DNA of 64,000 bases. Origin: Opitutaceae bacterium. Its GTDB lineage: Bacteria; Verrucomicrobiota; Verrucomicrobiia; Opitutales; Opitutaceae. The position numbers were made by a program, and so were the translations under genes. The stretch covers positions 1-64,000 of the forward strand of contig JAQTYQ010000023.1 in the NCBI GenBank assembly GCA_028688225.1, read 5' to 3'. Shown piece after piece: positions 35,060 through 43,610 of this stretch. The notes beneath the pieces are model-generated. The model had not been told where the DNA came from and made no database searches. It saw nothing but the letters and a program-made list of their open reading frames with translations. Within the stretch, counting starts at the first letter, position 1. The number at the start of each line of letters is the position of its first letter.

Positions 35060-36934
35060 TCAACCAACTGCCGCCAGCACGGGCGGCTGGCGGAGCTGGC
35101 GCTGGAGCTCGGAGCGGCTTTTCAGCAGCGGGAGTATGTCAGCGTCAACATCCGTCTGTTTGGCGGCTATTTCAAGTTCTATCTGGCGCAGGCGCGGTTC
35201 GAGTGCGCGGTGCTGCAGGCGGCGCAGGCCCTCGTTGGCAACCTTGCGGGGATCATCGATCTCCGGCGCCTCGAACAGCAGGGAGGCGACCACCGCTTTT
35301 TCCTCCGGCGTTTCCAGCAATTCATCGAGATGGTCGCGTCCGGGCCAGGCATCGTGCTCGAATTCAGCGAGAAACCGCCGCAGGACGGCGCCGGCCGGGT
35401 GGATCGCCTCGATCCAGTCGCGCGGAAGCAATTCGTGGGCCAGCGGTTTGCCGAATTGCTCGTAATGCAGGCAGAGCAGCAGCAGGTCGTGCTCCGGCGG
35501 GCGGACCGCCGCCGGGAAGTCGCTACCCCATCCCCGGGTCGGGACCGGCGGGGTGCTGGGGCTGAAGCGGCTCCGCTGCCGGAGGTGGCGGAGGAAATCG
35601 CGTTCAAAGGCATCCGGTGTGACCTGGAGCGTGCCCAACGCCGGCGCGATCTCGGACAGCAGCTGTTTTTGCAGGACTTCCGAGTCGACGGCGGCCACGA
35701 CCTCGTAGATCTGCTGGATGGCCCGCGCGGTGGCTTCCGGGGTTGCCGACCGGGGCTCAGGCAGCACATATCGCTGCATGAAGCCCATCAGGCTGAGCGC
35801 CCGGCGGCGCACCTCGTCGTAGGCCGCGAGACCGTGTTCGAGGAACAACAGGTCGGGATCGACCTTTTCCGCGCCGGCCAGCGTGAGGAAGCGCACCTCC
35901 AGTCCAGCCTTGAGCGCCAGCGGCAGGAAACGCAGCGCAGCCTTCTGCCCCGCGCTGTCGCTGTCGAAGAAGCATTCGACCTGCAGGTGGTAGCGGCGCA
36001 GGAGCGCGAGTTGCGTGTCGGTGATGGCCGTGCCCTGCGGGGCCACGGCGGTCTGGAGGCCGACCTGCCAGCAGCGCAGCGCGTCGAGCTGGCCTTCGAC
36101 GAGCACGAAGGGCCGGCCTTCGCCGACATGCGCGCGGGCCCGGTCCAGGTTGAAGAGCAGGTTGCCCTTGGTGAAGATCGGCGTCTCGGGCGAGTTGACG
36201 TACTTGGCCTCACGCGCGGGATCGTCGGGCGGCGTGAGGTCGGTCTGCCGCGCCGTGAACGCCACGACGCGTCCCTGATGGTCGCGGATGGGGATCATCA
36301 GGCGGCCGCGGAACCGATGGCGCAATGCGCCCAGGGCGATGGGGCCGGCGTCGCGCGGCGTAAAGAACAGGCCGCACTGGCGCAGCGCCTCCTCAGAGAA
36401 TTTCTTTTTCAGCAGCAAGGCCGCCAGCTCGCCGCCGTTTTCGTCGGCCGCGCCGATCTTGAACTCATCGGCCAGCTCCGGGGGGAAGCGCCGCTGCTCC
36501 GTCCAGTAGGCCCGCATGAAGGCGCCGGCGGCGCCGGGGCCGTGGAAGGCCTGGTGGAAGTGTTCGGCGGCGAGTTCATGCAGGTCGAACAGCTCCTGCC
36601 GCAGCGAACGCTCCTCGCGACTGGGACCGGCGCCGGCCTCGTACTCGAGAGGCACGCCGAAGCGCTTGGCCAGCGTCTCGACCGCCTCGGTGAACGTGAG
36701 GCTCTCGGTCTCGCGCACAAAGGTGATGACGTCGCCGGCCTTGCCGCAACCGAAGCACTTGTAGAATCCGTTGTCCGGATTGACGTAGAAGGACGGCGTC
36801 TTCTCCTGGTGAAACGGACACAGGCCGCGGAAGCGGGCGCCGACCTTGCGCACGCTCACCACGCGCGCAACCACGTCGAGGAGGTTTACACGGGCCTTGA
36901 GGTCGCGCAGGCTGGACGGTTTGATGGCAGGCAT
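35060..36934 (-). CDS. dnaG: DNA primase
   Basis: About 624 residues. The N-terminal zinc finger has Cys39, His42, Cys60 and Cys63 ([18 protein letters not shown]). The RNA polymerase core includes the TOPRIM motifs VEGQLDALR and [13 protein letters not shown], and a C-terminal helicase-interaction region follows. It makes RNA primers at the replication fork. The start was set at 36934; the open frame upstream to 36985 lacks similarity. On the minus strand a TTGACA hexamer (plus coordinates 37000-37005) lies about 65 nt upstream and may be a -35 element, but no good -10 follows at the standard distance. Confidence 0.96.
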   Translation of the reverse strand: MPAIKPSSLRDLKARVNLLDVVARVVSVRKVGARFRGLCPFHQEKTPSFYVNPDNGFYKCFGCGKAGDVITFVRETESLTFTEAVETLAKRFGVPLEYEAGAGPSREERSLRQELFDLHELAAEHFHQAFHGPGAAGAFMRAYWTEQRRFPPELADEFKIGAADENGGELAALLLKKKFSEEALRQCGLFFTPRDAGPIALGALRHRFRGRLMIPIRDHQGRVVAFTARQTDLTPPDDPAREAKYVNSPETPIFTKGNLLFNLDRARAHVGEGRPFVLVEGQLDALRCWQVGLQTAVAPQGTAITDTQLALLRRYHLQVECFFDSDSAGQKAALRFLPLALKAGLEVRFLTLAGAEKVDPDLLFLEHGLAAYDEVRRRALSLMGFMQRYVLPEPRSATPEATARAIQQIYEVVAAVDSEVLQKQLLSEIAPALGTLQVTPDAFERDFLRHLRQRSRFSPSTPPVPTRGWGSDFPAAVRPPEHDLLLLCLHYEQFGKPLAHELLPRDWIEAIHPAGAVLRRFLAEFEHDAWPGRDHLDELLETPEEKAVVASLLFEAPEIDDPRKVANEGLRRLQHRALEPRLRQIELEIAAKQTDVDADILPLLKSRSELQRQLRQPPVLAAVG

Positions 36935-37057
36935 GAAGGGGATGGCGGGCGGCACCCCGGCGGAAAACGCAGAATGCACTTTCAACTCATGGCGAGGTGT
37001 GTCAAGTTTGCCGCCTTTCGCGTGGAACCAGGCGCGGATTTGAACGACCTATCGAGT

Positions 37058-38161
37058 ATGCATCCATGGAGCGAATCGAGGGATGGCCCCGCGTGGCGCG
37101 CGGTGATGGCGGCGGTCGCGCTCGGCCTGGTGGGGGTTGGTCCGGCCCGGGCGGCGGAAGCCAAGACCCCGGAACCGGCCGCACCCGGCCTCGTGCTGGA
37201 AAGCGAGCTCACGGGCTTCACCGAGCCGGACTATGCCGCCGCGGTGGAGGCGCTTTTCACCCGCTTCGAGCAGCTCAGCGGCCGGCGCCTGGTGCCGGGC
37301 CCCAAGGGCAAGGTCGGCCTGAAAATCTACAGCGATTCCGGCCCGGGCCTGGCCACGCCCATTCCGCTCGTGGAGGCGGTGATCGCCGCCTTGGAGCGGC
37401 GCGGCTTCCAGACGAGGAACATCTTCATCGTCGGCCTCAGCCAGCTCCGCCTGCGGTTCACCAACTACCTGCCGTCGCTCGGCACCGGCGCCACGCCGTT
37501 CAAGAACCATCCGGTCTACGTGCTCGAGTCGGGCAAGTTTTACGATCCCACGTGGTTTTACGACAGCCCGCTGCCGACGCGGTTTGACCCGATCCTCAAC
37601 GAAAAAGCCGTCGAGGAAGCCGCCGGCGGCAAGATGCAGACCACCGTGGCCGAGGACCGGAAGAGCTTCCTCGACACGCCGCTGTTCCTCGACTCGGACT
37701 TCTGGATCAACCTGCCCGTCTACACCGACCATCTGGTGCTCGGCATCAACGGCGCCCTCGTGAACGCCACGCTCTGGAACGCCTCCAACACCCTGCGTTT
37801 CTTCCGCAGCCCGGCCAACGCCCCGGCGGCGGTGGCCGAGATGGCGGCCATCCCCGAGCTGCGCTCGTCGTGGATCTTCTCGATCGTGAGCCTCGAACGC
37901 TACCAGTTCATCGGCGGACCCTATTTCAACTCGCTCTACACGCTGTCCGAGCCGCGCGTCTGGCTGAGCGCCGATCCGGTGATGCTCGACGCGCTCATGC
38001 TGGAGCGCATCAACCGCGGCCGCCTGCACGCCGGCTTCAAGGAGATCGATTCCGACGGCCTGCGCATGCTGGAGTTCGCCGATCAGCTCGGGGTGGGCTC
38101 GGACCGGGTCAACGCAGTGCAGTGGGTGCGGGTGCCGGCGGGCTCCCCGCCGCAGCCCTGA
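37058..38161 (+). CDS. DUF362-like exported protein
   Basis: A 367-residue protein. The N-terminus is basic then hydrophobic (VMAAVALGLVGVGPARAAEA), consistent with export. The body has the DUF362-type pattern: a VGLKIYSDSGPGLATP strand-loop early, then DFWINLPVYTDHLVLGINGAL and SADPVMLDALMLERIN near the C-terminus. No iron-sulphur cysteine clusters are seen, unlike some DUF362 members. The function of the family is unknown. It lies divergent to dnaG and 113 nt upstream of nuoA. The long open frame from 34961 is antisense to dnaG and rpoD, so I start at the ATG at 37058. Confidence 0.7.
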   Translation: MHPWSESRDGPAWRAVMAAVALGLVGVGPARAAEAKTPEPAAPGLVLESELTGFTEPDYAAAVEALFTRFEQLSGRRLVPGPKGKVGLKIYSDSGPGLATPIPLVEAVIAALERRGFQTRNIFIVGLSQLRLRFTNYLPSLGTGATPFKNHPVYVLESGKFYDPTWFYDSPLPTRFDPILNEKAVEEAAGGKMQTTVAEDRKSFLDTPLFLDSDFWINLPVYTDHLVLGINGALVNATLWNASNTLRFFRSPANAPAAVAEMAAIPELRSSWIFSIVSLERYQFIGGPYFNSLYTLSEPRVWLSADPVMLDALMLERINRGRLHAGFKEIDSDGLRMLEFADQLGVGSDRVNAVQWVRVPAGSPPQP

Positions 38162-38274
38162 GCCATGTCCTCCCTGCTCAGGCCGCGGTGGCGGGGGGAG
38201 GAAGACCCCGGGGCGGGCCCGGCGGGCAAGTTTCCACTTGAGTCACCGGGCTGCTTGCAGACAGCTTAGTCGCG

Positions 38275-38649
38275 ATGTCCGCCGCCGCTTATCTGCCCTT
38301 CCTGTACCAGGCCGTCCTCGCGGCGGGCATTGGCGCCGTGATCATCGGGGCGAGCCATCTCCTCGGCCAGCGCGCGCCCAAGAACCGGATCAAGGACACG
38401 GCCTACGAATGCGGCGTGGCGGGCGGAGGCCTGGTGCATGCGCGGTTCGCGGTGAAATTTTACGTCACGGCGCTGCTGTTCATCCTCTTCGACATCGAGG
38501 TGATCTTCCTCATCCCCTGGACTTTCGTGTACCGTGAGTTTCTGGCGAACCAGATCCCGATTCTGCTGCCGATGCTCTTTTTCCTCGGCTTGCTGGTGCT
38601 CGGCCTGGTCTACGAGGCAAGAAAGGGCGCGTTGGATTGGGAGCGGTAG
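38275..38649 (+). CDS. nuoA: NADH-quinone oxidoreductase subunit A
   Basis: A 124-residue, three-helix membrane subunit of complex I. The conserved loop YECGVAGGGL and the helix-2 region FYVTALLFILFDIEVIFLIPW are diagnostic. Length and topology are normal. It stands apart from any other complex I gene in this window: downstream, after 42 nt, comes the putative c-di-AMP synthase. Either the rest of nuo is elsewhere in the genome or this is a separate copy. Confidence 0.95.
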   Translation: MSAAAYLPFLYQAVLAAGIGAVIIGASHLLGQRAPKNRIKDTAYECGVAGGGLVHARFAVKFYVTALLFILFDIEVIFLIPWTFVYREFLANQIPILLPMLFFLGLLVLGLVYEARKGALDWER

Positions 38650-38691
38650 CCGCCCGTGACGCCCCGGTGTTCCCGGAACCGGATTTTCCGC

Positions 38692-40047
38692 ATGCGGATC
38701 GAAAAATTCATCACCCGCCAGAGGATCATCGACCTCATCAGCTCCGACCTGAAGGGGGCGCTGGCGGAGCTGCTGGAGACCTCCACCAGCCGTTTTCCCG
38801 ATCTCAACCGGGACGCGCTGCTGCGCGGCCTGATGCAGCGCGAGAACACCATGACCACCTATCTCGGTCTCGGGGTGGCGCTGCCGCACGTGCGCGTGAA
38901 GATGCACCGCCGCTACGTGCTGGCCATTGGCCGCAGCCAGGCGGGAATCCGTTATGACGGCCTCAAGGACAACGAGCGGATTCACCTCATCATCATGCTC
39001 ATCGCGGATGAGGCCGCGCGCGACTACCTGCAGGTGCTCGCCTCGCTCGCCCGGCTGGTCAAGGAGCCGGAATTCGTCCACGGCCTGATCCAGGCTCCCG
39101 ACCTGGATCTGTTTCACGCCCGCCTCGTCACCGGCCTCGGCGGCATTGCGGCGCGCCCGGCGCAGCTCCAGCAAAATCGCGTCAACCGTATCATGTTCCG
39201 CGAGGCGGAGCGCGTGGCCAAGGGTTGCGGCTGCGCGGGCATCATGGTGTTCGGCGACACGTTCGTGGGCGGCATTGAGGCGGGCCGGTGGTTTGGATCA
39301 AACAAGACCATCCTCGTGACCCGCAATCCCGGCGAGTCCACCGAGGAACGGAAGGGTTTCGCGGAGATCATCCAGGTGCGCTCGTTTTCCAATCAGCGGC
39401 TGGCGCAGCTCCGCAGCGCCGTCCTCGTGGCGCTCACGCGCGGCCTCATCAATTTCAGCGACCGCCTCTGCTGCGTGGGCGGCATCGCGGGCAGCAACCA
39501 GTTCGACACCGTCGTCGTGGTCGACGTGGAGCGCGAATTCCAGACGCTCCTCACGGGCCATGCCGATCTCCTCCCGCCGGAAGTGAAGCCCGAGGTGCTC
39601 GAACGCGTGCTGGCGGTGGCCACGGATCTGGCGGTCGAGGGCCGGGAGGGCCGGCCGGTGGGCGGGCTCTTCGTGGTGGGCGATACGGACAAGGTGGCGA
39701 AATTCATCAAGCCGCTCGTGCTGAATCCGTTCTACGGCTACAAGGAGGAGGACCGGAACATTCTCAGTCCGTTCATGGATGAGACGATCAAGGAGTTCTC
39801 CCTGATTGACGGCGCGTTCATCATCCGGGGCGACGGGGTGGTGGAGTCGGCAGGCAGTCTTATCCAGGCGGCCGACTACGATCATGCGTTGCCGAGCGGG
39901 CTGGGCTCGCGCCACGCGGCAGCGGCGGCCATCTCGGTGGCCACGCAATGCATTTCCATCGTCATCTCGTCGAGCACGGGCCAGGTCACGCTTTTCCGCC
40001 GCGGCGTCATGCTGCCGCTCACGGAGAAGAAGATGGGTGGAAGTTAA
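38692..40047 (+). CDS. Putative diadenylate cyclase with N-terminal PTS EIIA-like domain
   Basis: A 451-residue soluble protein with three parts. Residues 1-145 look like a PTS EIIA type-2 domain; LGLGVALPHVRV puts His66 where the phosphorylated histidine would be. Residues about 160-290 form an alpha/beta domain (GIMVFGDTFVGGIEAG, KTILVTRNPGEST) resembling the pyruvate-kinase C-terminal fold. Residues about 340-445 form a DAC domain with both catalytic motifs: DGAFII (373-378) and SRHAAAAA (406-413). DAC enzymes make cyclic di-AMP from ATP. The start was set at the ATG at 38692; a GTG at 38656 is possible. It lies 42 nt after nuoA. Middle-domain identity and phosphorylation are inference. 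Confidence 0.82.
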   Translation: MRIEKFITRQRIIDLISSDLKGALAELLETSTSRFPDLNRDALLRGLMQRENTMTTYLGLGVALPHVRVKMHRRYVLAIGRSQAGIRYDGLKDNERIHLIIMLIADEAARDYLQVLASLARLVKEPEFVHGLIQAPDLDLFHARLVTGLGGIAARPAQLQQNRVNRIMFREAERVAKGCGCAGIMVFGDTFVGGIEAGRWFGSNKTILVTRNPGESTEERKGFAEIIQVRSFSNQRLAQLRSAVLVALTRGLINFSDRLCCVGGIAGSNQFDTVVVVDVEREFQTLLTGHADLLPPEVKPEVLERVLAVATDLAVEGREGRPVGGLFVVGDTDKVAKFIKPLVLNPFYGYKEEDRNILSPFMDETIKEFSLIDGAFIIRGDGVVESAGSLIQAADYDHALPSGLGSRHAAAAAISVATQCISIVISSSTGQVTLFRRGVMLPLTEKKMGGS

Positions 40048-40221
40048 GCCGGATGCCGCCCGCGTTTCCCGCTGTGGGCGCATCCGTTGTTCGCGCGCAC
40101 AGCACGCGAAAGGCCGGTTGGTCAGGGGTAACCCCGACACCGTCGGCCCGCCAAGGTGCATCAGCACCCATTCGCGAGGACTGAATGCAGGTTAACCGGT
40201 GATGGGCCAGCTGCTGGGGCT

Positions 40222-41496
40222 CTAGTTTGCGCTCTCAACGGAGAACGCATGGGTCTTCCCTGCCACCAGGTCCAAGGTGAAAGCCGTGTATCTCCCCGAT
40301 TCAGCATGCGGGATATCTTTGCCGTCCTGGAGCACGCGCGCAGCCTTGATGCTCGGCGGCAGCAGCAGGCGCACGGCCTGGCTGCCCGGCTTCCCCTTGA
40401 TCCAGCCCCGAACCCGGTCGGAGCCATAGGTGAATCCGAGATCCCGGTCCTGCAGGATGCCCGGATTTTCGATGCCAAAGCCCGACTCGTACCAGTGGGC
40501 GGGAACGCACGGATCAATCACGATGGTCCCGCGCACGTCGGCCGAGACTCCCAGCATGACCTCGCCGACGACCGTGGCGTTGTATTCTGCCGGGTACTCG
40601 GCATACTTGGGGGTTGAGTCGTGGCCGTCGTCGCCGGGCGTGAAGCGGCCCAGATCATACCGCTCGCCGAAAAAGCCGACCCCGCCCCCCGAGGGTCGAT
40701 GGTAAAGAATGTTCGCGTAGCCGATGGTCTTGTAGATGCCGTCGGCGTCTCCCATGCGCTTGCGCATCCAGACATCGTGGCGCCAAATCCGGCCGAAGGC
40801 GGTGCGGTCTTTGTTCGAGTTGATGGAGTTCAGCTCGGCTCCCGTGTATGTTTCAGGGAACTCTGTGGTCCAGGTCGGACAAGCAATGCCGTTGCAAAAA
40901 TAGAACGCGTCCTCGTGGGTCTGGAAATACTGCCAGACGCTCCGGGCTTGCGCCTCGTTGGCCGCCCCGTAGCCGACGAGGGCAAAATTGACGTCCGACA
41001 TCCCGTGCGTGTATTTCAGGTAGGGTTCGACGGTCGGATGGATTTCGAATTCGGCCAGTCCGGCGTTGCCTTTTCCCTGCAGCGCCTGCCCGCTGCCGCC
41101 GAAGAAATCAGCGGACCGCATCAACCTGGCGGAGTCTTTGCGCTCATTCTGCATCTTTTCACCCGTGAACCTGACCCAGGAGACGGTGCGCGAGGCAAAC
41201 GGCACCACGGCGCGCGAATTGACTCCGGAACCAAAATGCACCGGCACGGTCGAGCCATCGCTGAAGTCCAGACGGCCCGTGGCAAACGCCTCCTCCGGCC
41301 GGAGTCCGAGGTCCTGCTGGTTGTACAGGATGACGCGGTTGATGGCCGTGGGCTCCTTCAGATTGATCTGCAGCCACGCGCCCGTCGGTGAAGACTGGGC
41401 CGGCCCGCTGCTGCCGCGTCCGTTCACGAACGCGCTGCTGTAGTACGGCGCCCCGCCTTTCCGCTTCGACAGACCGCTCCTGGCGTTCGCCCCTTT
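40222..41496 (-). pseudogene. 5'-truncated paralog of the glycoside-hydrolase-like gene at 43611
   Basis: The open minus-strand frame from about 41496 to the stop at 40222 is highly similar to residues ~300-673 of the plus-strand protein at 43611-45632. Shared blocks include GRLDFSDGS, YTHGMSDVNFALVGYG, WTTEFPETYTG and GFGIENPGILQDRDLGFTYG. The first ~300 residues, including the first half of the putative barrel, are missing: an in-frame stop at 41497-41499 precedes the fragment and no good start exists (GTG at 41427 is the first candidate). It also has an insertion of ~22 residues near its NERKDSARLM segment. Probably non-functional, although the remaining frame is undamaged. Confidence 0.7.
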
Positions 41497-41500
41497 CTAG

Positions 41501-42479
41501 GGTGATCTCCTGGCGATCCCCATGGCCAGCATCCTCGAAGCGGACCGCGATGTCGGTCTGAGCCTCGTCCTCAGTCCACAAGACCTGCTGCTCGATCTGA
41601 CATTGTCGAACACGTCTGACGGGGGACTGACTTTCCACCGTCTCTGCCACCGCATTTCCAGCAAGACGCCAGTGTGCTTCGCCGCCGACCTCGTGCCGCA
41701 TGAGGCGGATTGGCGCGGAGGCCTGCGCTGGATCAGCACACGGTATCCGGCGTACTTCGATCCGCCGAATCCTGCGGCCGATACCATGGCCGGCACGGCT
41801 GCATACTCTTCGTATGAAACCGAGTTCGACGTGATGAAAATGCGGCGCATGGCCATCCGCGTCAATTGGACGGCCCGCTTCGATTTCCCTTACATGGGCA
41901 TGTTCCTGCCGCCCGTCACCGATGATCATGAAACGTGGACCAGCTATCCGGGCACGCCGACCTCGGTGGCCGCGATGGAGGATTAGCCCTCCGCAAAACC
42001 GCCCTGGGCTGGACGAGCCAGGAGGCCGACCTGCGCCCCGACCCGGATGCGTTTTTCCAGCGATACCTTTATCTGGGGGTGTTCCCGATGGCCCCGTTTC
42101 CGGGCAATGATCATTCGCTCCTGCCGAGCGCTTGGGTCGACCGTCAGTATCTGGATTACGGACCGCTCTTGGACGCCCTCCGCGGCAAAAAATGGGTGCT
42201 CCGTCCGCATGCCGTCGAAGCCGTCAACCATGCCGCCAAGGTCAACCTTTTCCAGGTGCCGGGGGATATGCGCTGCCGGTGACGTTTGCCGGAGGAGCGA
42301 CAGCCGTCGGAGTTGACCTCCGTGGTCTCGACGACCTTACCGGCCACGCACTGATCGAGGCGATCCTTCCCAGCCGCGATGGAAGCGTTGCGGTAACAAG
42401 ACAGGACAAGGAGGGTGTCATCCGCCTGCATGTTCCGATTGAACGCGGCTGTGCCATGGTTCGCATCATCCGGCGCTGA
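41501..42479 (+). pseudogene. Frameshifted, 5'-truncated gene for a carbohydrate-active-type protein
   Basis: One protein can be read across three frames. 41501-41986 gives a segment with LSNTSDGGLTFHRLC and FDFPYMGMFLPPVTDD; near 41975-41990 the frame changes and continues with RKTALGWTSQEADLRP and FFQRYLYLGVFPMAPFPG; near 42255-42280, within a run of five G, it shifts again to GYALPVTFAGGATAVGVDLRG and ends at 42479. An in-frame stop at 41498-41500 cuts off the N-terminus. It resembles large uncharacterised Verrucomicrobia/Planctomycetes proteins of carbohydrate loci, but I cannot name the family. Assembly error could explain the shifts but not the missing 5' end. Confidence 0.65.
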
Positions 42480-42571
42480 CAAAAAGGAGGGATTTGCTTG
42501 CTTGGGGGACCGTCGCAAAGCAACATTTGATCAAAAATAACATACTTGATGTTAAGTTAATTCATTCGAAT

Positions 42572-43507
42572 ATGAATCGACGCGATTTTATGAAAAAAGG
42601 GACCATTTTAGGCGGTTCGCTCCTGCTCGGGGAGAAGCTGGTCCAGGCCGGCGAGCCGTCATCGGGGCCTCGTGAAAAGCCGGCCAGTCCCGCTTCCGCC
42701 GGAAAGCCGCGGGAGCTGACGGTGGCGGGCTTCCAGATGTTGGTTTCCGAGAGCGACATTGGGGCGAACGAACGGGCGATTCACCGGGCGATCGACCAGG
42801 CGGCGGGCGTGAAGGCCGATTTTCTGCTGACGCCGGAGGGGAGCCTTTCCGGGTACAATGCAGATTTCGACCGGGTGACGGTGGCCGACACCATCGAGCG
42901 GGTGGCGCAGCATGCCAAGGAATCGGGGGTCGGGCTGCTGCTGGGCACATGTTATAAAAAAGAAGAGGAAGGATTCGTGGGGCCCGATCCCACCCCCCGG
43001 CGTCTGGAATGTTGTTATAACCAGGTGCGGGTCTACGCGCCGGACGGCGAGTATCTTGGTTTTCATGCGAAAATTTTGCTGACGAGCCCGATTCGCATTC
43101 CTGGGACAGGAGAAATGAGGGCCTATGTCATCGGAACGCTGCGAACGTTTGCCTGGGATGGGATCTGTTTTGGCGCGCTCATCTGCAATGACCTGTGGGC
43201 CACGCCGGGTGCGACGGTAATGTCCAATCCCTACCTTGCCTGGCGTCTCAAGGAGATGGGCGCACAGGTGATTTTTCATGCCGTCAATACGGCAGGAACG
43301 CCTCTCCTTTATCGCCCTTACACCGAGTCCAATCAGTCCCTTTGGGCTGGGGCGTTGAGCATTCCGATCGTCTCGGTGAATGCGGCCAATCTTGACGGGG
43401 CGCCGACGAATTGCCGCTCCGGCGTGTGGGGCCCTGATGGCCAGCGCAAATGCGAAGCCAAAGACAGCGGCGAACAGTTTTATTCATACAAGCTGCCGCT
43501 GGGGTGA
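42572..43507 (+). CDS. Tat-exported carbon-nitrogen hydrolase (nitrilase superfamily)
   Basis: A 311-residue protein with a twin-arginine signal (NRRDFMKKGTILGGSLLL). The nitrilase Glu-Lys-Cys triad is visible: LTPEGSLSG, FHAKILLT and ALICNDLW. Such enzymes hydrolyse amides or nitriles. The exported location beside glycoside-hydrolase-like genes suggests an amide-bearing or N-acetylated glycan product as substrate, which is speculation. The AT-rich stretch just upstream (about 42520-42571) is unlike its surroundings and probably holds the promoter. The following glycoside-hydrolase-like gene starts 103 nt downstream. Confidence 0.85.
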   Translation: MNRRDFMKKGTILGGSLLLGEKLVQAGEPSSGPREKPASPASAGKPRELTVAGFQMLVSESDIGANERAIHRAIDQAAGVKADFLLTPEGSLSGYNADFDRVTVADTIERVAQHAKESGVGLLLGTCYKKEEEGFVGPDPTPRRLECCYNQVRVYAPDGEYLGFHAKILLTSPIRIPGTGEMRAYVIGTLRTFAWDGICFGALICNDLWATPGATVMSNPYLAWRLKEMGAQVIFHAVNTAGTPLLYRPYTESNQSLWAGALSIPIVSVNAANLDGAPTNCRSGVWGPDGQRKCEAKDSGEQFYSYKLPLG

Positions 43508-43610
43508 GTCCTGTCGACGTAGCCGACGTTCCAACTGACCACAACTCCATCCTTCCAATGTCTCGTCTTCATCCCCTGAACTCTATTTCGCTTTTGAGAA
43601 AGGAACATCT

